Of a stretch of 64,000 nt of DNA, positions 51,283 to 60,121 are shown piece after piece. Each line of letters starts with the position of its first letter. The first letter of the stretch is position 1. Source of the DNA: Aggregatilineales bacterium (GTDB lineage: Bacteria > Chloroflexota > Anaerolineae > Aggregatilineales > Ch27). The notes beneath the pieces were generated by a model, which had not been told where the DNA came from, did no database searches, and saw only the letters and a list, made by a program, of their open reading frames with translations. A program made the position numbers and the translations under genes. The stretch is taken from the NCBI GenBank assembly GCA_029976025.1, contig JARKNX010000021.1:1-64000 (forward strand). The letters run 5' to 3'.

Positions 51283-52392
51283 ATGCGCGTTGCGGTTCTG
51301 GCGAACCTTAAGCAGAACGCTCCGACCTGGGAAGGCATGTCGCCGGACCAGTGGGATGATCTTGACAGTCCTAAAACGGTCAACGCCCTCATCGCCGCTA
51401 TTAAGTCGCGCGGGCACCAGGCTGAATTCCTGGAAGCCAACATCCGTCCGCCGCACAACCTGATCCAGCGCCTGGAGGAGTACAACCCTGATATCTGCTT
51501 CAATATCGCCGAGAGCCACTTTGGCGACGGGCGAGAAGCGCAGGTCCCGGCGATACTGGAAATGCTGGAGATTCCTTACACTGGCAGTAAGGTGTTAACT
51601 CTGGCGTTGGCCCTGGATAAGCCAATGACCAAGCGCATCCTGTGGTATCACGGGCTGCCCACGCCTGAGTTTCAGGTGTTCGATCGGCCCGACGAAGCAA
51701 TTGAGGAAGATCTGCTGGACGAGGCCCAAAAAGAGCTGCGCTTTCCGTTGTTCGTCAAACCCAGCCGCGAAGGCACCAGCATGGGCGTCAGCTCAGAGAG
51801 CATCGTCTATACTGTTGATCAGCTTTATACTCAGGTGAGGCGCCAGCTTAAGCTGTACAAGCAGCCGATTCTGGTGGAACACTTCATCGAGGGGCGCGAA
51901 CTGACGGTCGGCATGGTCGGCAATATCGCTGAGCCGGTCGCCCGTCGTATCAGCGATCACGCCATGCGTACCGCCCTCCCTGACGGGCTGAACTTCTTCC
52001 CGATCATGGAGATCAATACCGCCGCCTACCGGGAATCGGAGGCCGGCCTTTACACCAACCGCATGAAGGTGGAGCTGGCTGAGGATTACTACTACCTGTG
52101 CCCGGCGCCTGTTGGAGAGGACCTGGCCTTTGAGCTTAAGGCGCTGGCCGGAGCGGTGTTCCGCGTGATCGGCTGCAAAGATGTCGCCCGCGTGGACTTC
52201 CGGCTGGATCAGGCGAACAACGATAAGCCGTATATTCTGGAAGTGAATACGCTGCCCGGTCTGAACCCGGGGTACAGCGATCTGTGCATTCAGGCTCACG
52301 CCGCCGGCTGGACTTACGAGGACCTGGTCAATACCATCCTCGACCTGGCTGTAGAGCGCCAGGCCCGCCCCGGCGTATACGCGCAGGGATAG
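51283..52392 (+). CDS. D-alanine-D-alanine ligase-like ATP-grasp protein
   Basis: A 369-residue ATP-grasp ligase. It has the D-Ala-D-Ala ligase layout: N-terminal Rossmann-like domain (about 1-95), ATP-grasp domain with LFVKPSREGTSMGVS, EHFIEGRELTVGMVG, and the metal-binding RVDFRL/LEVNTLPGLNPG at the end. It could make D-Ala-D-Ala for peptidoglycan or ligate another amino acid; I cannot assign the substrate. The start is uncertain: AAGGAGG at 51260-51266 is 16 bp before ATG 51283, and an in-frame GTG at 51253 lies upstream of it. The gene lies between the nuoGHI terminator and the nuoJKLM group. Confidence 0.8.
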   Translation: MRVAVLANLKQNAPTWEGMSPDQWDDLDSPKTVNALIAAIKSRGHQAEFLEANIRPPHNLIQRLEEYNPDICFNIAESHFGDGREAQVPAILEMLEIPYTGSKVLTLALALDKPMTKRILWYHGLPTPEFQVFDRPDEAIEEDLLDEAQKELRFPLFVKPSREGTSMGVSSESIVYTVDQLYTQVRRQLKLYKQPILVEHFIEGRELTVGMVGNIAEPVARRISDHAMRTALPDGLNFFPIMEINTAAYRESEAGLYTNRMKVELAEDYYYLCPAPVGEDLAFELKALAGAVFRVIGCKDVARVDFRLDQANNDKPYILEVNTLPGLNPGYSDLCIQAHAAGWTYEDLVNTILDLAVERQARPGVYAQG

Positions 52393-52761
52393 CGATGTTG
52401 AAATCAGAACGGATCGGGGGCCTAAATGATGCAGGTCCCCGGCCCTTCTGTTACAATACAGGCAATACCCCCTGGCGGACGGCCTGCCGGGGGGAAAGAA
52501 AGAACGGGGGGCCGCCAGCAGTCCGGGCGGGCGTAGGGGAAGAGACAGGCTTCTGACTCGCCCGCCAGCCCGGTGAGGGCGGTGACCGGGGGGCACAGCG
52601 CCGCATTTTCGCCCGTATAAACCGGGAAAAACCCTGACATTCGTTGTATCATGGCGGCCTGGCGATTTTTGCCCTGGCGAATACGCCATCTGGAATTGGA
52701 CTATTTGGGTCATTTGCGCTAAACTGCACAAGCGCAACTATTTCTGGACAGGACAACGCCT
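52393..52761. other. Structured gene-free leader upstream of nuoJ
   Basis: 369 bp without a gene. It holds a hairpin CGGGGGCC/GGTCCCCG (52415-52422, 52434-52441, one G-T pair), a TACAAT in GTTACAATA (52452-52457), an 8-bp stem GGCGGGCG/CGCCCGCC with a 25-nt loop (52526-52533, 52559-52566), and TGACCGGGGGGC (about 52582-52593) shared with the nuoG leader. A nearer promoter is TTGGAC-18 bp-TAAACT (52696-52725). No known riboswitch class was recognised. Confidence 0.4.
52696..52725 (+). promoter_or_regulatory. Possible proximal promoter of nuoJKLM
   Basis: TTGGAC (52696-52701), an 18-bp spacer and TAAACT (52720-52725), 37 bp upstream of the nuoJ ATG at 52762. Confidence 0.35.
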
Positions 52762-54045
52762 ATGACGGAAGTGTTTGTTTTTTTGATCGTCGGCGCGATC
52801 GCCATCCTGTCAGCAGCCTTTATGCTGATCAGTGAGAACGCGGTCCACAGCGCGCTCTTCCTGGTCCTGAACTTCTTTTGTGTCGCCTTCTTCTTTCTGA
52901 CCCTCAGCGCGCCGTTCATCGCCCTGATTCAGATCACGGTTTATGCTGGCGCGATCATGGTGCTGTTTCTGTTCGTGATCATGCTGCTGGGGGCGGAACG
53001 GGTTGTGCCCGGCGCCGGGCCGTACCACTGGCTGCCCCGGGCCGCGATCGCCCTGGCTCTGGTCTTCCTGCTGACGATCGGCCTCGCCGTGGCTGGCGGA
53101 AATGTGAACTTCAATAATCCGCCGCCGCCGCAGCCGATGCTGCGCCTGATCCACGCCGCCGACGGCCCGCCGTTTGATGTTTACCTCAACAACCAGCTCT
53201 TTGAAGAGAACGTGGTCTACCGCCAGGCCACCGGCTACCGGTCTGTGCCCGCCGGCGAATATGCGATCGCCATCTATCCGGCCGGGGCGGACCCGGCCAC
53301 GTCGGCCCCGGCTATTCTGGGCGACTTCACGCTGACCAATAACTCGGCGATCAGCGTGGCCATGCTGGGGGCCGGCAGCACGTACACCCTGAGCCGCCTG
53401 GTGGATAATCCGTTCTCAACCGGGGCGGATCAGGCCCGCCTGACCGTGCTCAATGGCCTGCCGGACGCCGGCCCGATCGATCTGGTGGACCCCGGCCTGC
53501 CTTCCACGACGGATGACGACGATGTCCTGATCGCCAGCGCTTCGTTCGCCGAGCCGATCGGGACGCTGCTTGTCGAAGCCGCCGAAGCGCGCACGCTGAC
53601 TATCCGGCCTTCCGGCAGCCCGGGGGCCAGCCCGCTGGTGACCTATCACGATCTGGCGCTGGCGCGCGACACCAACAACATCCTGATACCGTCGCCGGAA
53701 CGGCTTTCGACCGGCGGGATGCGCGTCGTCCCCCTGGTGATCGCCACCGCCGCCCTGCCGGAGTTCGGCAGCCCGCAGGCGGTCGGCGCGGAGCTGTATA
53801 CCGCCTATCTGCTGCCGTTTGAGCTGGTGTCCGTGCTGCTGCTGACGGCTATGGTCGGCGCTGTGGTGCTGACCCGCCGCGATCTGATTGCCGAACATCG
53901 CCCGCGCCGCCAGGTCGTGCGCAGGCCGCTGGTCGGGCCGCAGGCGGCCTCTGCCCTGGCGACGCAGATCGGGGACCAGGAGTCTGTCGAGCAGATTCTC
54001 TCCGAGCCGGCTCCGCCCGCTGAGCCGACGCCGGAGGGCACGTAG
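52762..54045 (+). CDS. nuoJ: NADH-quinone oxidoreductase subunit J with an inserted DUF4397-like region
   Basis: A 427-residue NuoJ, about twice the usual ~170-200. Helices 1-4 (about 2-110) include [20 protein letters not shown] with the pi-bulge-type region of the family. Residues about 120-335 form an insertion between helices 4 and 5. It looks like two DUF4397 units: [31 protein letters not shown] and, in the second part, [20 protein letters not shown]. Helix 5 returns with [20 protein letters not shown] (349-368) and an extended C-terminus. By the known NuoJ topology the insertion faces outside the cytoplasm. It is the first gene of the nuoJKLM group. Confidence 0.9.
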   Translation: MTEVFVFLIVGAIAILSAAFMLISENAVHSALFLVLNFFCVAFFFLTLSAPFIALIQITVYAGAIMVLFLFVIMLLGAERVVPGAGPYHWLPRAAIALALVFLLTIGLAVAGGNVNFNNPPPPQPMLRLIHAADGPPFDVYLNNQLFEENVVYRQATGYRSVPAGEYAIAIYPAGADPATSAPAILGDFTLTNNSAISVAMLGAGSTYTLSRLVDNPFSTGADQARLTVLNGLPDAGPIDLVDPGLPSTTDDDDVLIASASFAEPIGTLLVEAAEARTLTIRPSGSPGASPLVTYHDLALARDTNNILIPSPERLSTGGMRVVPLVIATAALPEFGSPQAVGAELYTAYLLPFELVSVLLLTAMVGAVVLTRRDLIAEHRPRRQVVRRPLVGPQAASALATQIGDQESVEQILSEPAPPAEPTPEGT

Positions 54046-54053
54046 GAGGGCCA

Positions 54054-54374
54054 ATGGAGCCGATCCCTGTTTTTGTGCCGACTGAGCTGTATCTGGCGCT
54101 GGCCGTCGTCCTCTTTGTGATGGGGGCGCTCGGCGTAGTTATCCGGCGCAGCGCCATTCTGATCTTTATGTCGATTGAGCTGATGCTCAACGCTGGCAAT
54201 CTGGCTATTGTCGCCTTTGCCCGCCACTGGGGACAGGTCGGCGGGCAGGTCCTGGTGTTCTTTGTGATGACGGTGGCGGCGGCAGAAGTGGCTGTCGGTC
54301 TGGCCCTGATTGTGACGATCTTCCGCTCCAGGCGCAGCATCAACGTTGACGAGCTGCACCAGATGGAAGGCTAG
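54054..54374 (+). CDS. nuoK: NADH-quinone oxidoreductase subunit K
   Basis: A 106-residue membrane subunit with three helices. The conserved proton-path glutamates are Glu42 (MSIELMLNA) and Glu78 (AAAEVAVGL). It belongs to the antiporter-like half of the membrane arm with NuoJ. GGAGGG lies before the ATG, 8 bp after the nuoJ stop. Confidence 0.96.
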   Translation: MEPIPVFVPTELYLALAVVLFVMGALGVVIRRSAILIFMSIELMLNAGNLAIVAFARHWGQVGGQVLVFFVMTVAAAEVAVGLALIVTIFRSRRSINVDELHQMEG

Positions 54375-54475
54375 AGCGGCCTCCGCCGGCTGCTTCCTGA
54401 AGGCGCCCCCGCCGGGCAGGCGTTATCCGGGGGGGCAGGGTGGGCTTCACCGCATATACGTGAAGGCAAGGGTTT

Positions 54476-56839
54476 ATGGAAAACCTGGCGCAACTGGTTC
54501 CACTGGTTATCATCGCTCCGCTGATCGGGATGTTGATCAACCTGTTCCTGGGTAAGTACCTGGGCGAACGAGGGGTTGGCATGGTCGCCATCGGCGCGGC
54601 GCTGATCGCCTTTGTCGTGGCGGTGCTGCTGCTTGTCCAGCAGACGGCGACAGGGTACGCGCCGGTGGTGGTCGAGATCCCCTTCTTCTCGCGCTGGATC
54701 GACGTGCCGGCGGCGGCCCTCTATATCGGGTGGCAGTTCCGCGTGGACACGCTCAGCGTGACCATGATGCTGGTCGTGGCTGGCGTCGGCTCCCTGATCC
54801 ACTTTTACGCCACCGGTTACATGCACGGCGACTCGATGTACCCGCGCTTCTTCGTCTACCTCAACATGTTCCTCGTCTTCATGATGTTGCTGGTGACGGG
54901 CAACAATTTCCTGGTCCTCTTCATCGGCTGGGAAGGCGTGGGATTTTGCAGTTACATCCTGATCAGCTTCTGGTGGGACAGGGCGCAAAAGGACAAGCAG
55001 TTCGGCACTGTCGGCTGGAAGAACTCCCTGGCCGGGCGCAAGGCTTTCATCGTCAACCGCGTTGGCGACTTCGGCCTGCTGATCGCGCTCTTCCTCACCT
55101 TCTGGACCTTCGGCACGCTGGATTTCTACAAGCCGGGCGAGGTCCCGATCCAGTCCGTACACGAACAGACGCGGGTGATTGAGGTCGTGCGCACCGATGA
55201 AACGGCGCCCGCCCCGGCCAGCCCTGCCCTGGACGAGCCGCACCCGGCCGCGATGGGCGTCTTTAACCAGGCCGAACAGATGATGGCGGAAGGCGCCACA
55301 GTCAGCTTCGGCTCGATCACGATGCCGATTCAGACCGTGCTCACCCTGATCGCGCTGTTCATGCTGCTGGGCGTGACCGGCAAGAGCGCCCAGATTCCGC
55401 TGTTCGTCTGGCTGCCGGATGCGATGGCCGGCCCGACCCCGGTCAGCGCCCTGATCCACGCGGCGACGATGGTTACTGCTGGCGTCTACCTGATCGTCCG
55501 CAGCCAGGTGTTTTACCATTACGCGCCGTTCGCCAGCGGGGTGGTGACCCTGGTCGGGGCGGTCACGGCTCTGGTCGGCGGCTTCATCGCCCTCGGTCAG
55601 TGGGATATCAAGAAGGTGCTCGCCTACAGCACCGTCAGCCAGCTTGGCTTCATGGTGGCGGCGGCGGGCATCGGGGCCTACACGGCGGCCATGTTCCACC
55701 TGGCGGCACATGCCCTGTTCAAGGCGCTCCTCTTCCTCGGCAGCGGGGTGGTGATTCACGCTGTGGAGCACGGCTACCATCACGTCCAGCATCTGAAGGA
55801 GGGCGAGCATCACGCGGAACACGGCGGCGACGCCCCCGAAGATGAGGAGGAGCCGTTCGACCCGCAGGATATGCGCAATATGGGCGGGTTGAAGGCCAGT
55901 ATGCGTCGGACGTACTGGTTCTACCTGATCGGCGCGCTGGCGCTGGCCGGCATCTTCCCGCTGGCCGGGTTCTGGTCCAAGGATGAAATCCTGGCGGAAG
56001 GGCTTATGCGGGGCTTTGTGGAAGGCGACCTGGTCGGCTACATTGCCTTCGGCCTGCTCTTTATCTCGGCCCTGCTGACGGCGTTCTATATGGGCCGCCA
56101 GGTGATCCTGGTCTTCCACGGCCAGCCGCGCACCGAAGCCGCCCGGTACGCCGGGGAGCGCGCCTACGGCATGCGGGTGATGGTCAACGTCCTGGCCGTG
56201 CTGGCTGTGGGCACTGTCGTTTTTGGCTTCATTAATGTGGCGTCGGGCTTCTGGGTGGTGGATCGGATTATCAGGCCGCATGTGTTCGCCGACTGGCTGC
56301 AGCACACTGTCGTTTACGCCCACCCGGCCAACGCATTGATGGGCGTGGCTATCCTGGCGGTGGCCGGCGCCGTGATTATGATTCTGGCGGCGCGGAGCAT
56401 ATACCTGCACAGGCCGGTGGTGGAAGGCGACAAGGACCCGCTCCAGGTCAACCCGCAAACCGAAGGGCTGTTCGCCCTGGCCAATGCCCGGATGTTCTGG
56501 GATGAGATTTACGACAAATATATTGTGGTGCCGTTCACACGGGCCGGGCACTGGCTGGCTGACCGGCTGGATTCGGCCTTCCTGCACGATTTCGTGCACG
56601 ATGTCCTGCTCGTGAAGACTTTCAACGGCGTGGCGCGGCTCCTGGGCCGGCCGGTGGACCTGGGCATCATTGATGGTGCGGTGAACGGCCTCGGGCGTCT
56701 GGCGCAGGCCATAGCCGGGCCGCTGGGCCGCCTGCAGACCGGCTACGTGCGCGTCTATGCGCTGAGCGTGTTCATCGGCGCGCTGCTGGTCATTGTTCTG
56801 CTGTTGCTGCCGCTCTTGCAGGTTATGGGCGGCAATTAG
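54476..56839 (+). CDS. nuoL: NADH-quinone oxidoreductase subunit L with two extra loops
   Basis: A 787-residue antiporter-like subunit at the distal end of the membrane arm. Key charged residues are present: Glu153 (GWEGVGFCSY) and Lys302 (GKSAQIPLFV). Compared with the usual 610-660 residues there are two added segments: residues about 219-280 (Ala/Pro/Glu-rich) between membrane helices, and residues about 426-460, which hold eight His between 427 and 448 followed by an acidic stretch. A C-terminal extension includes the long lateral helix region. The genes nuoJ, K, L and M run co-directionally with small gaps. Confidence 0.94.
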   Translation: MENLAQLVPLVIIAPLIGMLINLFLGKYLGERGVGMVAIGAALIAFVVAVLLLVQQTATGYAPVVVEIPFFSRWIDVPAAALYIGWQFRVDTLSVTMMLVVAGVGSLIHFYATGYMHGDSMYPRFFVYLNMFLVFMMLLVTGNNFLVLFIGWEGVGFCSYILISFWWDRAQKDKQFGTVGWKNSLAGRKAFIVNRVGDFGLLIALFLTFWTFGTLDFYKPGEVPIQSVHEQTRVIEVVRTDETAPAPASPALDEPHPAAMGVFNQAEQMMAEGATVSFGSITMPIQTVLTLIALFMLLGVTGKSAQIPLFVWLPDAMAGPTPVSALIHAATMVTAGVYLIVRSQVFYHYAPFASGVVTLVGAVTALVGGFIALGQWDIKKVLAYSTVSQLGFMVAAAGIGAYTAAMFHLAAHALFKALLFLGSGVVIHAVEHGYHHVQHLKEGEHHAEHGGDAPEDEEEPFDPQDMRNMGGLKASMRRTYWFYLIGALALAGIFPLAGFWSKDEILAEGLMRGFVEGDLVGYIAFGLLFISALLTAFYMGRQVILVFHGQPRTEAARYAGERAYGMRVMVNVLAVLAVGTVVFGFINVASGFWVVDRIIRPHVFADWLQHTVVYAHPANALMGVAILAVAGAVIMILAARSIYLHRPVVEGDKDPLQVNPQTEGLFALANARMFWDEIYDKYIVVPFTRAGHWLADRLDSAFLHDFVHDVLLVKTFNGVARLLGRPVDLGIIDGAVNGLGRLAQAIAGPLGRLQTGYVRVYALSVFIGALLVIVLLLLPLLQVMGGN

Positions 56840-56877
56840 CCGCCATAAGCGAACCGTTCTACGGGGGAACGCATCTT

Positions 56878-58407
56878 ATGGAAAATACCGGGATTTCGCT
56901 GACCACGCTGACCCTGTTCGTGCCGCTGATCGGCATGCTGGTGCTGCTGTTCATCCCGCGGAGCCAGGAACATACCATCCGCTGGGTATCTCTGGCGACC
57001 ACGGTGATCACCTTTGTGATGACCCTGCTCATGCTGGCCGCCTTCAACAGCGGCGACCCCGATCTTCAGCTTGTGACGTATATGAGCTGGATCCCCCAGT
57101 GGGGCATCAGCTACTACGTCGGCGTCGATGGGCTGAGTATCCTGCTGGTGCTGATGACCAGCTTCATCATGCCCTCGGCCATCCTGGTGAGCTGGAAGTC
57201 CATCAAGGAGCGGGTCAAGCTGTACTACGCCTTCATGCTCCTGTTGCAGTGGGCCATGATCGGCGTGTTCGTGGCGCAGGACCTCTTCCTGTTCTACATA
57301 TTCTGGGAAGTCACCCTGATCCCGATGTACTTCCTGATCGGCATCTGGGGCGCGGAGAACCGCGTATACGCCGCCGTCAAGTTCTTCCTCTACACGATGG
57401 CCGGCTCGATCCTGATGCTGCTGGCGATCCTGTTCCTGGGTAACGAGGGCGGGACCTTCGCCGTCCCGCAGCTTGTGGAAGCTGTCCGCAACGGCACGCT
57501 CCAGTACGCGCCCGGCATTGAGATGCTGCTCTTCGTGGGCTTCGCCATCGCCTTCGCCATCAAGGTCCCGGTCTGGCCGCTGCACTCGTGGCTCCCGGAT
57601 GCCCACGTGCAGGCCCCGACCGCCGGGTCGGTCATCCTGGCCGGCATCCTGCTGAAGATGGGGACCTACGGCTTCGTGCGCTTCAACCTGCCGCTGTTCC
57701 CGCAGGCCAGCGTGGAAGCCGCGCCGGTTGTGGCCCTCCTGGCCGTGATCGGCATCCTTTACGGCGCCTGGGTGAGCTACGCGCAGGATGACGCCAAGAA
57801 GCTGGTCGCCTATTCGTCGGTCAGCCACCTCGGTTTTGTGATGCTCGGCATCTTCGCCCTGACCGCCGCCGGCATCCAGGGCGGTATCCTGCAGATGGTC
57901 AACCACGGCATCAGCACGGGCGCGCTGTTTATCCTCGTCGGCATCCTGTACGAAAGGCGGCATACTAAAGCGCTGGCGGCGTTCGGCGGCATATGGAAGG
58001 TCCTGCCGGTCTTTGGTGGGCTGAGCCTGATCTTCGTCCTGAGCAGCATGGGCCTGCCCGGCCTCAACGGCTTCGTCGGCGAGTTCACCATCCTGCTCGG
58101 CGCGATGGGCAGCGATGTGTTGAGCTTCTTCTTCACCTTCTTCGCCACCCTCGGCGTGATTATGGCCGCCATCTACCTGCTGTACCTGTTCCAGAAGATC
58201 TTCATGGGGCCGGTGGACAAGCCGGAGAATGAGGCGCTCAAGGATCAGCCGCTGACCTGGCAGGAATACGCCGCCCTGATCCCGCTCCTGATTCTGGTCT
58301 TCTGGATCGGCCTGCAGCCGGCGGGCTGGTTCGCCCAGATGAGCGCGTCCGTCAGCCAGCTTGTCGCCCAGATCGGCCCCTACGTCCAACTGGCGGCCGG
58401 CGGGTAA
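56878..58407 (+). CDS. nuoM: NADH-quinone oxidoreductase subunit M
   Basis: A 509-residue antiporter-like subunit of the membrane arm. Essential Glu144 (IFWEVTLIPMYF) and Lys229 (FAIKVPVWPLHSWLPDAH) of proton pumping are at the expected positions. About fourteen helices are predicted. It starts 38 bp after nuoL and is followed by a terminator and then by the exported SH3/Ig-like gene rather than nuoN. Confidence 0.97.
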   Translation: MENTGISLTTLTLFVPLIGMLVLLFIPRSQEHTIRWVSLATTVITFVMTLLMLAAFNSGDPDLQLVTYMSWIPQWGISYYVGVDGLSILLVLMTSFIMPSAILVSWKSIKERVKLYYAFMLLLQWAMIGVFVAQDLFLFYIFWEVTLIPMYFLIGIWGAENRVYAAVKFFLYTMAGSILMLLAILFLGNEGGTFAVPQLVEAVRNGTLQYAPGIEMLLFVGFAIAFAIKVPVWPLHSWLPDAHVQAPTAGSVILAGILLKMGTYGFVRFNLPLFPQASVEAAPVVALLAVIGILYGAWVSYAQDDAKKLVAYSSVSHLGFVMLGIFALTAAGIQGGILQMVNHGISTGALFILVGILYERRHTKALAAFGGIWKVLPVFGGLSLIFVLSSMGLPGLNGFVGEFTILLGAMGSDVLSFFFTFFATLGVIMAAIYLLYLFQKIFMGPVDKPENEALKDQPLTWQEYAALIPLLILVFWIGLQPAGWFAQMSASVSQLVAQIGPYVQLAAGG

Positions 58408-58429
58408 GCGGCAATCCCGCAGCATACAG

Positions 58430-58456
58430 GGGCGTCCGGCGAGGGCGCCCTTTTTT
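58430..58456 (+). terminator. Intrinsic terminator of nuoJKLM
   Basis: A short GC-rich stem, GGGCG (58430-58434) with CGCCC (58446-58450), followed by TTTTTT (58451-58456). The stem is short, so termination may be partial. Confidence 0.65.
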
Positions 58457-58612
58457 GTCGCCTGTGCGGGGGAGGATCCTCCGGGGTTCACGGCGTGGTG
58501 GGACTTCAGGGCAATAGTCCCGGCGAGCGTGCCCGGCTATAATGGGGGCATGTGGCTGTCCCGGGGACGATCGTCATACAGGCCGCCGGGAGGATGGGGA
58601 GGAGTGGGCATT

Positions 58613-59989
58613 ATGCGCAGCTTGTCGCGGACTGTCGTTCGCTTCTGGCGGGTTGTCGCGCTGCTGATCGTTGTGGCTGCGGTTCTGCCGCTGGCGGAAG
58701 GTGCGCTCAGGGAGACTCCGTCCGTCTCGGCTCAGGGGGAAGATGGGGTAGTTGTCCGCACTACTGACAACGTGCGGCTGCGGGCTGCGCCCAGCACGGC
58801 CTCCCGCATCTACGATGTGGCCCGGCGCGGCACACAGCTCACGGCGACGGCAATCAGCTCCAACTACCGCTGGATTCGGGTGACCTTCCACGGGCAGGGC
58901 GGCTGGATGGCCCGCCGCTATCTGACCGTGGTCTCCGGGGATGTTGCCGCGCTGCCGGTGTCCGATGAATACGTCCCGCCGGCTGTGGTCTCGGCCAGCC
59001 AGTACATGCCCGTCAACGCCGTCGTCGTCGAGGCCCTGCAGGATGTCCATATGCGCACCGAGCCGACCGCCGAGCCGGAAGGGATCGAGGGCCTGCTCAA
59101 CCCGAACGAGAACGTGATCACCGTCATGCCCGCCGGGGCGCAGGGATCGGCGCGGGCGATCACGGTGGATGGGCTGTGGGTGTTTGTGCAGTGGAGCGGC
59201 TACCGGGGCTGGATCAAGGGCCAGTACCTGAATGTGGTGGCTGGCTCGCTGGAAAGCCTTGTGCCGCCCAACGTGGAATTTGACGCCGACGGCATTTACT
59301 TCGTCGCTGACCGCGCCTATGTCCTGCCCGGCGGTTGCACAATGGTCCGCTGGGCGGTGGAAGGATCGGGGTCGGTCAATTACAAGGCCCGCCGGGTCGC
59401 CAGCCAGGGTCAGCGCGAGGAGTGCCCCATCCAGACCCAGCAGTACAAGCTGATCGTCGTCCGGCCCGGCAATCAGATCATCGAGCGCACAATCACGATC
59501 GCCGTTGTGACGGCGAATGTCACTTTCACCGCCACGCCAGATACAGTGGGCCGCGGCGGGTGCACGACCCTGGCCTGGAACACGACCGCCGTCTCGCGCG
59601 TCTTCCTCGGCGAAAACGAGGTGTCTGTGAACGGCTCGCAGCAGGTCTGCCCGCAGGAGACGACGAATTACGCCCTGCGCGCCTATACCGAAGACGGCAA
59701 CCTCATCGAACAGTCGGTGACGGTCACCGTGATCGAAGTGACGCCCACGCCGTCGCAGTTCGTCACCATCAACTTCTACGCCGACCGGCTGCTGATCAAC
59801 CAGGGCGAATGCGTGAATGTCTTCTGGAACGTGAGCGGGGCGCTGCAAGTGTTCTTCCAGGGGGCGCAGGTATCGCCGCTTGGCTCGCAGCAGTCATGCC
59901 CGACGACGACGACCACGTACGCGCTGCGGGTGTTCACGGTCGATAACCGGATCATCGAGCAGACGGTCGTGGTCTCCGTGAATCCGTAG
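58613..59989 (+). CDS. Exported protein with two SH3-type domains and three two-cysteine Ig-like repeats
   Basis: A 458-residue protein. The signal peptide is about 40 residues (WRVVALLIVVAAVLPLAEGA, then SVSAQG). Two bacterial SH3 domains follow (about 46-108 and 135-211; NVRLRAAPSTASRIYDVARR, WIRVTFHGQGGWMARRYL). Then come three tandem repeats of about 75 residues with Cys pairs 242/271, 317/346 and 400/429, each exactly 29 residues apart, resembling Ig-like beta sandwiches with one disulfide each. It is probably exported and bound to the envelope. It is encoded between nuoM and nuoN, downstream of a terminator. GGGGAGGAG precedes ATG 58613. Confidence 0.8.
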   Translation: MRSLSRTVVRFWRVVALLIVVAAVLPLAEGALRETPSVSAQGEDGVVVRTTDNVRLRAAPSTASRIYDVARRGTQLTATAISSNYRWIRVTFHGQGGWMARRYLTVVSGDVAALPVSDEYVPPAVVSASQYMPVNAVVVEALQDVHMRTEPTAEPEGIEGLLNPNENVITVMPAGAQGSARAITVDGLWVFVQWSGYRGWIKGQYLNVVAGSLESLVPPNVEFDADGIYFVADRAYVLPGGCTMVRWAVEGSGSVNYKARRVASQGQREECPIQTQQYKLIVVRPGNQIIERTITIAVVTANVTFTATPDTVGRGGCTTLAWNTTAVSRVFLGENEVSVNGSQQVCPQETTNYALRAYTEDGNLIEQSVTVTVIEVTPTPSQFVTINFYADRLLINQGECVNVFWNVSGALQVFFQGAQVSPLGSQQSCPTTTTTYALRVFTVDNRIIEQTVVVSVNP

Positions 59990-60056
59990 CCTCACCCCTC
60001 AGTCCCCTCGCCATTAATGGCGAGGGGAAGCTAAGCGGAGCGCAGCAGGGGTGAGG
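59990..60056. repeat. Nested palindromic repeat, copy 4
   Basis: An outer inverted repeat CCTCACCCCT/AGGGGTGAGG (59990-59999, 60047-60056) surrounds a perfect 24-bp palindrome CCCCTCGCCATT-AATGGCGAGGGG (60004-60027). It starts at the stop codon of the SH3/Ig-like gene. The outer ends resemble those of the copy at 19486-19691. Confidence 0.75.
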
Positions 60057-60115
60057 CCGCGACAATCTCCGCCCGGCTTCTGTCTTTTATGCTGGCGTGC
60101 CGGGGCCGGGCGGGT

Positions 60116-60121
60116 TACAAT
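60116..60121 (+). promoter_or_regulatory. Possible -10 of nuoN
   Basis: TACAAT inside GTTACAATAGG, 127 bp before the ATG at 60248. It is identical over 11 bp to the element ahead of nuoG (46222-46232). No convincing -35 is visible. Confidence 0.3.

Noticed and set aside
54371..56599. 742-codon minus-strand ORF opposite nuoL
   Set aside because: Shadow ORF of a GC-rich gene rich in His/Asp/Arg; all motifs belong to NuoL on the plus strand.
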